From NCBI GenBank assembly GCA_021324015.1, contig JAJPJX010000063.1, positions 62,001 to 126,000 on the forward strand: a stretch of 64,000 bases of DNA. Direction: 5' to 3'. The notes under the pieces are model-generated. The model searched no databases. It had not been told where the DNA came from and saw nothing but the letters and a program-made list of their open reading frames with translations. Both the position numbers and the translations under genes were made by a program. Shown here piece by piece: positions 15,505 to 28,606 of this stretch; the stretch's first letter is position 1; each line of letters begins with the position of its first letter. This DNA comes from Solibacteraceae bacterium (GTDB lineage: Bacteria; Acidobacteriota; Terriglobia; Bryobacterales; Bryobacteraceae).

Positions 15505-17028
<1,524 letters not shown>

Positions 17029-17032
17029 GCCC

Positions 17033-18097
17033 TTAGCCTGCCCGCCACTGTTTCCAGTCTTCGGCGGCAGCCTCCCGCATGCGCCGGGCGGCGTCAGGCA
17101 GCCACGCCTTGGGCCGGCTCCTCAGATCCGCCAGGAGTTCACGGGGGCCGCGGCTTCCCAGGTGCACATTGGCGGTTTCCCAACCCATGGCGTGCAAAAG
17201 CCGCGCCTCGTCGCGCTCGCGGGGCAGCGCGGCCAGTTCAATGCGCGAGCAATCCGGAGCCAGGCGGCGCACAATCCATCGCCCCTTGAGGCGCACATAC
17301 GGATCCACGCAGCGCACCGCGCGGTCCACGATCTCCTGATAGTGAATCCGGGCCGGTCCAGCGAGGCCGGCGGCCCAGACGCAAGCCGATGGAGCCATGG
17401 CCTTGGCTTCGCGGGCGATGCGGCCGCCCTGCCAGTCCGCGATGGCCACGAAGCGCTGGCGCCCCAGGCTGCCCAGGCCTGCCACGCGATGGATGAGGCG
17501 GTAGGGCAGGCCATGCCGCGGGAGCAAAGAACCGAGGGCGTTGGCGGCGGCGCGCGGGGCCGGGACGCGGAGCGTGGGCCGCTCATCCAGCTTCCCCCAG
17601 AAATGACAGGGATCGTGCAAGCGCGCCACCGCCAGGTCGCGCAGCGCCAGGTGATGCTCTCCTAGCACGAACGGGAGCCCGCCGGCCTCCAGGCCCTCGC
17701 GGTAGCCTTCGAGGATGGCTTCCGAGGCACTCTTTTCTCCCAGTCGCAGTCCGCTTTCGCCGATGGCCAGGCAGGCGCTCACCGCCAGCCGCACCAGGTC
17801 GTTGGTGTATTCAAGCGGCCAGGCCTCGTCGAAATCGTTGACGCCCCAGATGAGGCGCCCCTCGCTGTCGCGCCAGGTGCCAAAGTTCTCCACGTGCAGG
17901 TCGCCCACCGCCAGCACCTTCGGCGCGCATTCGGGCTGTTCAACCCAGCGCTGCGCCCAGCGATAGTACGTGGCGCGCAGGAACCGGAAGAGGTCCTCGC
18001 GCATCCGCTGGTGCTTGAGCTCCAGGTCTTCGGGTACCAGGGTCAGGCGCCGGGCCAGCCAGCGTTCGTAGCTTTCCGTGGCCGCGCGGAAGTCCAT
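17033..18097 (-). CDS. DUF2252-family protein
   Basis: 354 residues starting MDFRAATESYERWLARRL (ATG at 18095-18097). A longer open frame upstream only shadows sixA. Family features: VLAVGDLHVENFGTW near residue 80 and LIWGVNDFDEAWPLEYTNDL near 100, which resemble the kinase-like fold reported for DUF2252, and a closing KAWLPDAARRMREAAAEDW. Biochemical role unknown. It starts 8 bases after sixA and is probably cotranscribed with it. That puts it next to genes for phosphohistidine and polyphosphate handling. Confidence 0.8.
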   Translation of the reverse strand: MDFRAATESYERWLARRLTLVPEDLELKHQRMREDLFRFLRATYYRWAQRWVEQPECAPKVLAVGDLHVENFGTWRDSEGRLIWGVNDFDEAWPLEYTNDLVRLAVSACLAIGESGLRLGEKSASEAILEGYREGLEAGGLPFVLGEHHLALRDLAVARLHDPCHFWGKLDERPTLRVPAPRAAANALGSLLPRHGLPYRLIHRVAGLGSLGRQRFVAIADWQGGRIAREAKAMAPSACVWAAGLAGPARIHYQEIVDRAVRCVDPYVRLKGRWIVRRLAPDCSRIELAALPRERDEARLLHAMGWETANVHLGSRGPRELLADLRSRPKAWLPDAARRMREAAAEDWKQWRAG

Positions 18098-18105
18098 ATC
18101 GCGGG

Positions 18106-18585
18106 TCAGCTTACCCCGGCAGTGAGCAGCCAGCGCAGGCGCCCGCGCGGCTTGCCCGCGGCCGGCTCGACGTCGATGCGGCCGAGGGCGCCCTTGCGCA
18201 GGTCCACCAGCGCCCGGTCGGCGCCCAGCAGGTAGCTGAACACTTCGCCCAGCAACGGCTCGTGGCCGCAAAGCAGGATGGCCGGCTCGGAGGCGTGTTT
18301 GCTCACCTCCCGCCACACGGCTTCCGCGCTGGAACCGGGCTGGAGCGCCGCGGTTTTTGTGATCGTCCCGTGGTAGCCGAGCAGCTCGGCAGCGACTTCG
18401 GCGCTCTGGAAGGCGCGCCGGAAAGGGCTCGACAGAATTAGCGTGGGGGAGACTTTAGCCTTACGCGCGCGCCGCAGTACGCTCTCGAGTTTGCGGCGGC
18501 CTTGGGGAGTGAGCGCCCGGCTGCGGTCGGCTATGCTGCCACCCCGCTCTTCGGCGATACCGTGCCGCAGGAGATAAACTTCCAT
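18106..18585 (-). CDS. sixA: Phosphohistidine phosphatase SixA-like
   Basis: 159 residues of the histidine-phosphatase (RHG) superfamily. The motif MEVYLLRHGIAEE gives the nucleophile His 8. SSPFRRAFQSAEVAAELL gives the phosphate-binding Arg, and ILLCGHEPLLGEV the second catalytic His. SixA removes phosphate from phosphohistidine in phosphotransfer proteins, but small family members can act on other phosphoesters. It is divergent from the Ppx/GppA gene with only 38 bases between the starts. Confidence 0.85.
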   Translation of the reverse strand: MEVYLLRHGIAEERGGSIADRSRALTPQGRRKLESVLRRARKAKVSPTLILSSPFRRAFQSAEVAAELLGYHGTITKTAALQPGSSAEAVWREVSKHASEPAILLCGHEPLLGEVFSYLLGADRALVDLRKGALGRIDVEPAAGKPRGRLRWLLTAGVS

Positions 18586-18608
18586 CCCGAACTAACGCGA
18601 CCACCGCC

Positions 18609-18616
18609 TATTATAT
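18609..18616. promoter_or_regulatory. Overlapping divergent -10 elements between sixA and ppx
   Basis: The 38-base gap contains a near-symmetric AT stretch. On the minus strand it reads TATAAT (18610-18615) about 24 bases before the sixA ATG. On the plus strand TATTAT/TTATAT lies 8-10 bases before the ppx ATG, which would give an almost leaderless ppx transcript. No ribosome site is seen for ppx. The two promoters would compete. Confidence 0.4.
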
Positions 18617-18623
18617 CTGGTAT

Positions 18624-20156
18624 ATGCCCCGTTATGCGGCTGTCGATATCGGCAGCAATTCGATTCGCATGGAGGCGGCGGAAGTGGCGCCGGGCAGCGC
18701 CGCGCGCGTCCTGGCGTCGGAGCGGCAGGTGGTCCGGCTGGGCGAGAGCGTCTTTCGCGGCGGCGCGATCAGCGCGGAGGCGATGGAGCTGGCCTGCGCA
18801 GTTCTGTCCCGCATGGCGGAGCAGTACCGGAAGCTGGACGTGGTGGGCAGCCGCGCGGTGGCCACCAGCGCGGTGCGCGACGCGCGCAACCAGGCGGAGT
18901 TTCTGGAGCGTGCGGCGCAGGCCCTGGGCGGGCCGGTGGAGGTCATTTCCGGGCGGGAAGAAGCCCGCCTGATCCACCTGGGGGTGCAAAGCCGCTGGCC
19001 GCACTCCGGCGAACGGGTGCTCCTCGTGGATATCGGCGGGGGCAGTGCCGAGATCATCCGCAGCGAACACGGGCACATGCGGGACGCCTTTTCGAAACCG
19101 CTGGGCGCCGTGCGGCTCAACGAGATCTTCCTGCGCAACGACCCGCCGCTCGACCGGGAGCTGCACCAGATGTGGGAATACATCGAAGAGAAACTGGCCG
19201 GCGTCTCGCGGCGCCTGGCGGGCGGCTCGTTCCAGCGCGCGGTGGCCACCTCCGCCACCGCCGCGGCCATTCTGTGCGCCGTGGGCCGCATCCCCCGCTC
19301 GAAGCGTGACCAGGCCGACCGCCTGCGCGCCTCCACCGCCGAGATCCGGAGGTTGTACCGCCGCCTGGCGGCAGGCAGCCTGGCGGAGAGGCGCAAGATC
19401 ACGGGCATCGGGCCGCGACGCGCCGAAATCATCATTCCGGGCGCCGCGGTACTGCTGGCCGTGCTGGAGACCTTCGGCATGCGCGCCGTGTACTACTCGG
19501 CGGCCGGCGTGCGCGACGGCATCATCGCCGACCTGGCGGACCGCGGCGTGGGCAAAGAACTCACCCAGCTCACCGCCGACGAGCGCAAGGAGGTGGAGCA
19601 GCTCACTTTGCGCTACGGCGTTGCCCTGAAGCATGCGCGCCAGGTGGCCACCATGGCGCACCAGATCTTTGCGGCCGCGCAGCCACTGCACCGCCTGCCG
19701 CCGCGCTTCGGCAAGCTGTTGGAAGCCGCTGCGTACCTGCACGACGTGGGACACTACGTCAGCGACCTCAGCCACCACAAGCACTCTTACTACCTGGTGG
19801 CCAACTCGGACCTCTCCGGCTTCACCAACCGGGAGCGCGAGTTTGTCGCCAACCTTTGCCGCTACCACCGCAAGGCGCTACCTTCCCCGGCGCACTCGAA
19901 CTATCAGACCCTGGGCGCGGAAGAAAAGCGAGCGCTGCTGCTGCTGATCCCCTTGCTGCGCCTGGCGGACAACCTGGACCGCAGCCATGACCAGCGCGTG
20001 GCTGCCCTGGCCTGCGCCCTGCGGGACGGCCACTTCGTGCTGGAACTCAACTCCACGCAGGACATCGATCTGGAGCAGTGGGCCACCGAACGAACAGCGG
20101 ACGCCTTTCGCCAGATTTACGATAAGCCGGTGCTCGTGATCCGGGGACGGCCATAG
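18624..20156 (+). CDS. ppx: Exopolyphosphatase / pppGpp phosphatase (Ppx/GppA) with C-terminal HD domain
   Basis: 510 residues. The actin-like ATPase fold shows its phosphate-binding loops YAAVDIGSNSIRMEAAEV (N-terminus) and LLVDIGGGSAEIIRSEHG (~135). Residues ~335-510 are an HD-type domain with LKHARQVATMAHQIF, AAYLHDVGHYVSD (the HD pair) and CRYHRKALP. The enzyme hydrolyses terminal phosphates of polyphosphate and/or pppGpp. The CHAD gene, whose family binds polyphosphate, starts 7 bases downstream, so the pair is an operon with a polyphosphate theme. Confidence 0.92.
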   Translation: MPRYAAVDIGSNSIRMEAAEVAPGSAARVLASERQVVRLGESVFRGGAISAEAMELACAVLSRMAEQYRKLDVVGSRAVATSAVRDARNQAEFLERAAQALGGPVEVISGREEARLIHLGVQSRWPHSGERVLLVDIGGGSAEIIRSEHGHMRDAFSKPLGAVRLNEIFLRNDPPLDRELHQMWEYIEEKLAGVSRRLAGGSFQRAVATSATAAAILCAVGRIPRSKRDQADRLRASTAEIRRLYRRLAAGSLAERRKITGIGPRRAEIIIPGAAVLLAVLETFGMRAVYYSAAGVRDGIIADLADRGVGKELTQLTADERKEVEQLTLRYGVALKHARQVATMAHQIFAAAQPLHRLPPRFGKLLEAAAYLHDVGHYVSDLSHHKHSYYLVANSDLSGFTNREREFVANLCRYHRKALPSPAHSNYQTLGAEEKRALLLLIPLLRLADNLDRSHDQRVAALACALRDGHFVLELNSTQDIDLEQWATERTADAFRQIYDKPVLVIRGRP

Positions 20157-20163
20157 GGGGCAC

Positions 20164-20994
20164 ATGCGGAAATACGCCATCCGGCGGGCGGAAGCGCTGC
20201 TCGAACGGCTGATCCGGCAAATGCGCCGCGCCGCGCGCCAGGGAGATGCGGACTCGATCCATGACCTGCGCGTGGCCATCCGCCGATTTACGCAGTGCAC
20301 GCGCGTGTTCGCGGAGTTCCTGGCGCCCGGAAAGACTCGCAAGATCCGGCGACGGCTGAAACGGCTCATGGCTCTGGCAGCGGACGTGCGCGACCGGGAT
20401 ATCGCCCTGGAACTGCTGCTCGCAACGCGGGTCGCCGGCAAGGCGGAGCTGGCCCGAACTCTGCGCGCGGAGCGCGGCGAAGCTTGGCAGGCGCTGCTGG
20501 AGGGTATTCGCAAGACCAGCCGCAGGTGGCGCCCGCAACTGGCGCCGGCGAAGAAGCCTGCCCGTCTGTGGGAGGAGAAGCGCCCGGTTGCGGAGAACGC
20601 CCGCGCCCACCTTCCTACGTTGCTGCGCGAGTATTTCCAGGCCGGGAGAGAGCTGGTAGCCGCCCGACCCGCGCCCGCGGACCTGCACGCATTTCGCCTG
20701 CGCACCAAGCGCCTGCGCTATACGCTGGAGCTCTTCGCTCCCGTTTACGGCGCCCGCCTGGATCCGCGGCTGCGAGAATTGCAGCAGATCCAGCAATTGC
20801 TTGGGGAGATCAACGACTGTGCGGCCACCGAGCGGCGGCTTCCCCAGATCCAGGGTTTCCTGGAGAAGCTGGCGGCCCGCCGCACGGCGGCTTTCGAGCG
20901 GCGGTGGAAGCGATTCGCCACCGAGCGGAACCTGCGATCATGGGAAAGCGAGCTGAAGAAGATCGCTCCGCCGCAGCCGCGGCCCGGCACCTAA
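20164..20994 (+). CDS. CHAD-domain protein (polyphosphate-binding type)
   Basis: 276 residues, almost entirely basic helices. CHAD marks are IHDLRVAIRRFTQCTRVF (conserved His and Arg, ~33), VRDRDIALELL (~75), HAFRLRTKRLRYTLELF (~180) and GEINDCAATERRL. The domain's conserved His and basic residues line a surface that binds inorganic polyphosphate in characterised members. Coupled to ppx by a 7-base gap. It ends convergently with the unrecognised gene at 21020. Confidence 0.9.
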   Translation: MRKYAIRRAEALLERLIRQMRRAARQGDADSIHDLRVAIRRFTQCTRVFAEFLAPGKTRKIRRRLKRLMALAADVRDRDIALELLLATRVAGKAELARTLRAERGEAWQALLEGIRKTSRRWRPQLAPAKKPARLWEEKRPVAENARAHLPTLLREYFQAGRELVAARPAPADLHAFRLRTKRLRYTLELFAPVYGARLDPRLRELQQIQQLLGEINDCAATERRLPQIQGFLEKLAARRTAAFERRWKRFATERNLRSWESELKKIAPPQPRPGT

Positions 20995-21019
20995 CCGGGC
21001 CACGACCGCGAGGGAGTGA

Positions 21020-22372
21020 TCAGGCTGTCACTTCCTCGGTCTCGCCCGCCGGGCAGCAGCGATATTCCTGGGACTTCTCCAGCAGATCGATCTTTTTCTG
21101 GAGCAGTTGATTCTCCAGGTCCATGCGCTTGAGCTCCAGTTGGATTTTCTGCTCCACTTCGGGCTCGCACACGCTGCATTCGTCCAGGCACCCCTTGACG
21201 ATCAGGCCCGGCGTAGGCAGGCAGATGTTCTTCTCCCACGACAACTGCTTGACGGCATCCGGATTCAGGTTGCCGCTCTTGTCGAGCAGGCCTTCCTGCT
21301 GGAGATCGGCGTCCACGGCCGCCAGGGCCGCCTTGCGCGCCGCGACGGACAAGGGCTCCGCCGCGACTGCCAGCGCCAGTGACGCTCCGGCGACGGTCCG
21401 CCCGGCCGTTGGGCTGAAGTTGTTGGCTTCCGTTACACTGGTCCGCCCGCGTTGCTCGGCGTCCAGGCGCTCTTTGTTCGTGCCGAGAACCGCGCCGGGA
21501 ATCACCGAGACGCCGGTATCCGGCGAGGGGGGATTCAGCACGGTGCCAGTCGGCGCCGCCGGATCAACCACCCGCCGCTCGATGGCCACCAGGCGGAAGG
21601 TGATCTTCTGACACTTGTTGATCCGGTAGAAGAAGAAGGTGATGGCGTGGCAATGGTTGGGATTGGAGAAGGTGCGCGAAGAGGATTCGTACTGATCCTC
21701 AGATTCGCCGGAACTGTGGCTGCGCGTGGAAACTTCTCCGATCGAGGTGGAAGCTGCTGCCCGCGTCCCCGCCTCCATGTGGCTGGCCGAAGACGCCGCG
21801 AACTGCGTCAACGAATGCGCGAATGCGCTGGCGGCGTTGGCATCGTAGGAACTCGCGGACACCGACCCGCCGATGCTGAAGAATCCCAGGTCGAGACCCG
21901 CGCCGCCCCCGCCGCCCACCGAAGACGAGTGGAACGAGGAGCTTTGGGCGCCCGTCTCCAGCAGGCTGAGCTGGCTCAGGGAACTGGCGAAGCCCGCCGA
22001 GTAGTAGGACTCTTCCGACGTGGTCTCATGCCGGTAAGAGAGTTGGCTGTCGCTGTCGAGGAAGAAACGGCTGTGCCGGTCGCTGGTGAACAACCGCACT
22101 TTCTCGCCCGGCAGCAGCGTGTTGCTGTACACCAGGTCGCCCAAGGACATGGGCCCCGGACAACGCTCATAGCGGAATACCAGCGTGACTTCCACGGGAA
22201 TCACCTGCCTGCGCTGGTCTACGCTAATCGCAGGGCGGAACGGCAGTTGGTAGCGGAAGTCCAAACGGTCGCAACAATCGCATGCCTCGAGCGGCGGGCA
22301 GCAGGGAATGGCCGCCACGCCGGCGGCCGGGCTATCTCCGGCAGGGTTTCCTGCAATCGGGTTGGTCGTCAT
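21020..22372 (-). CDS. Unrecognised Cys/Ser-rich protein with C-terminal coiled coil
   Basis: 450 residues, no family recognised. Layout: a Cys cluster near the N-terminus (Cys 24, 25, 31, 33, 34); a beta-like segment RQVIPVEVTLVFRYERC then LLPGEKVRLFTSDRHSRFF (~55-100); a long low-complexity Ser/Ala/Gly region (~110-240, with SSSVGGGGGAGLDLGF); a second beta-like part ITFFFYRINKCQKITFRLVAI (~245-270); an Ala-rich helix; a Cys pair motif CLDECSVC (~388); a coiled coil (~400-436); and a final CC at 439-440. No signal peptide. The cysteines suggest metal binding or disulfides. It lies alone between convergent CHAD and upstream redoxin genes. Confidence 0.65.
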   Translation of the reverse strand: MTTNPIAGNPAGDSPAAGVAAIPCCPPLEACDCCDRLDFRYQLPFRPAISVDQRRQVIPVEVTLVFRYERCPGPMSLGDLVYSNTLLPGEKVRLFTSDRHSRFFLDSDSQLSYRHETTSEESYYSAGFASSLSQLSLLETGAQSSSFHSSSVGGGGGAGLDLGFFSIGGSVSASSYDANAASAFAHSLTQFAASSASHMEAGTRAAASTSIGEVSTRSHSSGESEDQYESSSRTFSNPNHCHAITFFFYRINKCQKITFRLVAIERRVVDPAAPTGTVLNPPSPDTGVSVIPGAVLGTNKERLDAEQRGRTSVTEANNFSPTAGRTVAGASLALAVAAEPLSVAARKAALAAVDADLQQEGLLDKSGNLNPDAVKQLSWEKNICLPTPGLIVKGCLDECSVCEPEVEQKIQLELKRMDLENQLLQKKIDLLEKSQEYRCCPAGETEEVTA

Positions 22373-22480
22373 GATGCACTCTCCTTAGCGGGTTCTCCCC
22401 TCCCGTCGAAGGGTTGTGCATACGATCTTTCCTGCGTTACAGGTGCTTGGAACCGGGTGATCCCCGGACAACTGCCTGGA

Positions 22481-23023
22481 TTACTTCTTCGCCTTCCCGC
22501 CGGCCAGCATTTTGTCGAGTTCCGCGAACAGGCCGCGGCCTTCGAAAATCGCCTTGTTGGCGTCGCTGTATCCGAAATCGTTGCGGATGAAGCCCTGCCC
22601 GTCGATGAGGAAGACGTGCGGTACGTCGAAGCTCGGGTTCTGCGGGGTGACCTTCAGATACGACCCGGCCATCTGGCCGCAATCGAACAGCACCGGATTG
22701 GTCACCTTGTTCGCAGCGATGTAATTGGACACCGAGGTTTGGTTGTCCGGAGGATTCACGATGGAGAGCACCACGACCCGCCCGGCGTATTTGCGGTTGA
22801 CTTCTTCCAGGATCTGGGTGAACCGCTCGCAGTGGGGGCAGTTGGTTTTCATGATCTCCACTACCAGCACCTTGCCCCGGTAGTCCTGGGGATCGTGAAA
22901 CTGCATCCGCATATCAGGCAGGGCGAAACCCGGCGCGCGCCGGCCCGACAACTCGCCGGCGCCGAACAGGGAGGCCGCGGATAAAAGCAAAATCAGCACG
23001 CTGCGCATTCTCATCCCTCTCAT
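22481..23023 (-). CDS. Secreted thioredoxin-fold protein (TlpA/redoxin-like)
   Basis: 180 residues with a signal peptide ([17 protein letters not shown]). The thioredoxin-like domain starts [21 protein letters not shown]. It carries the active-site motif [10 protein letters not shown], a CPHC dithiol as in DsbA rather than CGPC, and continues [18 protein letters not shown] with the cis-Pro. Likely a periplasmic thiol-disulfide reductase or peroxiredoxin-like protein. It overlaps the mtnA stop by 4 bases and closes the uvrA-mtnA gene run. Confidence 0.82.
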   Translation of the reverse strand: MRGMRMRSVLILLLSAASLFGAGELSGRRAPGFALPDMRMQFHDPQDYRGKVLVVEIMKTNCPHCERFTQILEEVNRKYAGRVVVLSIVNPPDNQTSVSNYIAANKVTNPVLFDCGQMAGSYLKVTPQNPSFDVPHVFLIDGQGFIRNDFGYSDANKAIFEGRGLFAELDKMLAGGKAKK

Positions 23024-24048
23024 GATAGAGCCAATTTCTGCAGGCTTTCGGTATACGGCGGGCGGGCCACACCGCGCTCGGTGATGATGGCTGTGACGTA
23101 GCGGTGCGGCGTCACGTCGAAAGCCGGGTTTTCCACGCGGACGCCCGGAGGGGCCACCGGCGCGCCGAAGACGTGGGTCACCTCGGCGGCCGCGCGCTGC
23201 TCGATGGGGATCTGGTCGCCCGCGGCCAGCGTGAGGTCCAGCGTGGAGATGGGCGCGGCCACGAAAAACGGCACCTGGTTTTCTTTGGCCAGCACGGCCA
23301 GGGAGTAGGTGCCGATCTTGTTGGCTACGTCCCCATTGGCCGCAATGCGGTCGGCGCCCACCACCACGCAGCCGATCCGTCCGGACTTGAGAAAATGCCC
23401 GGCCATGTTGTCGGTGATCAGCGTGGTCGGGATGCCATCCTGCTGGAGTTCCCAGACGGTGAGACGCGCGCCTTGCAGGAAAGGACGGGTTTCGTCCGCA
23501 AAGACGTCGATCTTTTTGCCCAGTTCGACCGCGGCGCGAATCACGCCCAGCGCCGTGCCGTAGCCCGCCGTCGCCAGGGCACCGGCATTGCAGTGCGTCA
23601 GCACTGTCCTTCCGTCAGGCACCAGCGCGGCGCCGTGGCGGCCGATGGCTTCATTGATGGCGATGTCTTCCAGGCGGATCTGCTGCGCTTCGGCGATCAG
23701 CCGCGCACGGATTTCCTCGAGCGGGCGATCGCGGAGCGAGGCGTACAACTTTTTCATGCGGTCGAGCGCCCAGAACAGGTTCACCTCGGTAGGGCGGGTG
23801 GCCGCCAGGGTGGCGCAGATCTTCTCCACCTGTGCATCCAGATCGCCTTCGCCGGAGAGCAGGACGCCCAGGGCCACGCCCATGGCGGCGGCTACGCCGA
23901 TCGCCGGCGCCCCGCGAATCACCATGCCGCGGATGGCCTCGGCCACTTCTTCATAGGTGCGGCAGGTGACGTAAGTTTCCTCGCGCGGCAGCCGGGTCTG
24001 GTCGATCATCACCACCCCGTCCTCGGTCCACTGGATGGTTTCTACCAT
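23020..24048 (-). CDS. mtnA: S-methyl-5-thioribose-1-phosphate isomerase
   Basis: 342 residues. Converts methylthioribose-1-phosphate to methylthioribulose-1-phosphate in methionine salvage. Signatures are [19 protein letters not shown] (~43), [19 protein letters not shown] with the catalytic Cys (~155), [22 protein letters not shown] with the catalytic Asp (~235) and a late [20 protein letters not shown]. The family also includes eIF2B-like proteins, but these motifs fit MtnA. Starts 7 bases after the CPBP protease gene; no other methionine-salvage gene is in the window. Confidence 0.95.
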   Translation of the reverse strand: MVETIQWTEDGVVMIDQTRLPREETYVTCRTYEEVAEAIRGMVIRGAPAIGVAAAMGVALGVLLSGEGDLDAQVEKICATLAATRPTEVNLFWALDRMKKLYASLRDRPLEEIRARLIAEAQQIRLEDIAINEAIGRHGAALVPDGRTVLTHCNAGALATAGYGTALGVIRAAVELGKKIDVFADETRPFLQGARLTVWELQQDGIPTTLITDNMAGHFLKSGRIGCVVVGADRIAANGDVANKIGTYSLAVLAKENQVPFFVAAPISTLDLTLAAGDQIPIEQRAAAEVTHVFGAPVAPPGVRVENPAFDVTPHRYVTAIITERGVARPPYTESLQKLALS

Positions 24049-24055
24049 GAATGCG

Positions 24056-24820
24056 TCATTTCCTTCCCGTCATCAGGAGTGCGGCGAAAAACGTGCCGTT
24101 GTAGGCTGCGTGCATGATGGCCGCCGAGCGGGTGGATCCGGTGCGGTACCTCATCCAGCCGAAGGCCGCACCCGCCGCGCTGATCAGCAGGCCGTGGCGC
24201 CAGGAATTCCCGTATTCCTGCAAGTGCAGCGCTCCGAACAGCAGCGCCGCCAGGGCCACGCCGGCCCACGGCCCCAGGCTGCGCACGAACAGCGGCTGGA
24301 GGAAGCCGCGGAAGACGATCTCTTCCGCGATCGGCCCGATGGTGATGCCTAGCAGGCCCACCACGGCCAGGGAAACCGGGTCCGAGAGCAGTTCTTTCAT
24401 GGGAGAATTGAGATCCGGGGTTTTCAGAGCCGCCCCCAGCAGGGCTACGGCAAACGCGGTCGCCACGCCCCAGGCCGCGGTGACCTGGCCGGCGGGAGGC
24501 CGGTTGAACCAGCGCAGCGACTGCCAGAAGGGCTTGCCGTATTGCAGGCGGAACAGGCCCAGGAGGAAGGCGAACACGAACCCGTACATCAGGAATTGGC
24601 CGGGTAGCAGCACCAGCATGCGGTTGCGCACGGGCAGGTGCAGGATCTGCACCACCGCCGCGATCCCGGTTCCCAGCACGAAGAAGAACGCCAGCGCCGT
24701 GCCGAAGAACAGGAACATGTCCTGGTAGGTCCAGAAAGGATACGGCTCCGCGGCGGGCGGGGACGGCGCCGCTGCGGGGGGCGGAGGCGATTCCGGCACG
24801 GGCTGCGGCGGCTCGCTCAT
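24056..24820 (-). CDS. CPBP-family intramembrane metalloprotease (CAAX protease-like)
   Basis: 254 residues. A Pro-rich cytoplasmic N-terminus (~1-28) precedes about eight hydrophobic segments. The ABI/CPBP motifs are all present: the Glu-Glu-x3-Arg motif in [12 protein letters not shown] (~160), Phe-x3-His in [11 protein letters not shown] (~193) and His-x3-Asn in [10 protein letters not shown] (~238). Such proteases cleave prenylated or other membrane substrates; bacterial roles are largely unknown. It overlaps the upstream gene by 4 bases. Confidence 0.9.
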   Translation of the reverse strand: MSEPPQPVPESPPPPAAAPSPPAAEPYPFWTYQDMFLFFGTALAFFFVLGTGIAAVVQILHLPVRNRMLVLLPGQFLMYGFVFAFLLGLFRLQYGKPFWQSLRWFNRPPAGQVTAAWGVATAFAVALLGAALKTPDLNSPMKELLSDPVSLAVVGLLGITIGPIAEEIVFRGFLQPLFVRSLGPWAGVALAALLFGALHLQEYGNSWRHGLLISAAGAAFGWMRYRTGSTRSAAIMHAAYNGTFFAALLMTGRK

Positions 24821-25776
24821 CCTTCCCGCTCGATCAATGCCGCGGCCAGCAGCGGCAGCATCAGTTCGTGATGTCCGGTGAGGGCGAATCCCGCGCCTCC
24901 GGCGCCCGCGTGGGGGCGCTCCACCACGTTCACCCTGGGCCGGTAATGTTGGAGAAAATCGAAGTTAACGGTCGTAAAGCGCCCCAGGGGGAGCCCCAGA
25001 TTGCGCACCGAAGACACGGCCTTGAGGAAGACTTCCGGCAGCACCACGGCGGAGCCCACATTCACGTAAACGCCGCCATCGTCCAGGCCGGAGACGAGCG
25101 CGCAAAACAGGCGGAAATCGCGGTGCGTAGCGCTACCGATGGCCGCCGGGTCGGCCGCGGGGTGGGTGTGCGGGGTATCCGTACCTACGGCCACGTGTAC
25201 GGTCACGGGAACGGCCGCCCGGTAAGCGGCCGCGAGCAGGCTGGCGCCGGCGTACGCCGGGTCGGCGATCTCCTGGAGGCGCCGCCCCAGGGCTTCGCCC
25301 ATGCCTAACCCGTCGCGGTCGCCGGCGGCGATCGCCTGGTTCATCTCCCGGCCGGTCTCCTCCGCCGCGCCGAAGCGGCCATCCGGGAGAACGGCCTCCA
25401 CGTCTTCGCTGGTATGGCCCGCGAGCGCGATCTCGAAATCGTGGATGGAGGCCGCGCCGTTCATGGTGAAGGCCGTGGCGTATCCCCGCGCGGCAAGGTC
25501 TGCCAGCAGGGGCGCCAGGCCGCACTTGATGACGTGCCCGCCCAGACCCCAGAGGATGGCCTTGCGGCGCTCCCGCGCCCGGGCCAGAGCTTCCACCACC
25601 GCGCGGAAGGAATTGCCCGCCAGAATGCGCGGCAGGGAATCCAACCATCCGGAGATCCCCGAGTCTTTGCGGTAGGGCGCGCCGAAGTCCGCGCTTCGTA
25701 CCTTGCCGCCGCGTGCCCGCAGTGGCACTGTTTTCAAGGCCGCGAAGTCCAGAGGCTTCGTCCCGTATCTGCTCAT
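24817..25776 (-). CDS. Conserved protein of unknown function, deoxyhypusine-synthase-like fold suspected
   Basis: 319 residues. Conserved-looking blocks: [20 protein letters not shown] (~75), [20 protein letters not shown] (~100), [12 protein letters not shown] (~200) and [19 protein letters not shown] (~240). The Gly-rich loops suggest a Rossmann-type NAD-binding fold, perhaps distantly like deoxyhypusine synthase, but the active-site Lys region is not recognisable. No eIF5A-type substrate is expected in bacteria. Overlaps uvrA and the CPBP gene by 4 bases each, so it is tightly coupled within the run. Confidence 0.55.
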   Translation of the reverse strand: MSRYGTKPLDFAALKTVPLRARGGKVRSADFGAPYRKDSGISGWLDSLPRILAGNSFRAVVEALARARERRKAILWGLGGHVIKCGLAPLLADLAARGYATAFTMNGAASIHDFEIALAGHTSEDVEAVLPDGRFGAAEETGREMNQAIAAGDRDGLGMGEALGRRLQEIADPAYAGASLLAAAYRAAVPVTVHVAVGTDTPHTHPAADPAAIGSATHRDFRLFCALVSGLDDGGVYVNVGSAVVLPEVFLKAVSSVRNLGLPLGRFTTVNFDFLQHYRPRVNVVERPHAGAGGAGFALTGHHELMLPLLAAALIEREG

Positions 25777-26395
25777 GCTGCCAGCACCTTTCGCAGGGCT
25801 TCCGCGGTGTAGCTCCGCTTCGAGCGCGCCACCTGCTCCGGCGTGCCCGAAGCCACCACCCGGCCCCCGTATTCGCCGCCATCCGGCCCCAGGTCGATGA
25901 TCCAGTCCGCCGTCTTGATCACATCCAGGTTATGCTCGATCACCACGACCGTGTTGCCCAGGTCCACCAGGCGGGCCAAAACGTCCAGCAGCTTGCGGAC
26001 GTCATCGAAGTGCAGTCCGGTGGTGGGTTCATCCAGCACGTAGAAGGTGCGGCCCGTCTGGCGCTTGCTGAGCTCTCGCGCCAGCTTGATGCGCTGGGCC
26101 TCGCCGCCGGAAAGCGTGGTGGCCGACTGGCCCAGGTGGATATATCCGAGGCCCACGTCGTAGAGGGTCTGCAGCTTGGGCCGGATCTGGGGGATGTTCT
26201 CCAGAAGCGCCAGCGCCTCTTCGACGGTGGCGTCCAGCAGATCCGCGATGGAGTGCGACTTGTACTTCACCTGCAGCGTCTCGTAATTGTAGCGGCGCCC
26301 ACGGCAAACGTCGCAGGTGACGTATACATCCGGCAGGAAATTCATCTCGATGCGCTTGAGCCCATCACCCTGGCAGGCCTCGCAGCGGCCGCCCT

Positions 26396-28522
<2,127 letters not shown>

Positions 28523-28606
28523 AGGAATTTCGCAGGGGTAAGGGCGACTCTCCTATTGTGACGCGGCTTGAGTTCGGTGCGCAAACTGGTGTATAAGGTA
28601 CGCAGA

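Noticed and set aside
18098-18316. N-terminal extension of the DUF2252 gene
   Set aside because: The extension overlaps sixA in another frame and is Arg/Gly/Pro-rich; the DUF2252 homology begins at MDFRAATESY.
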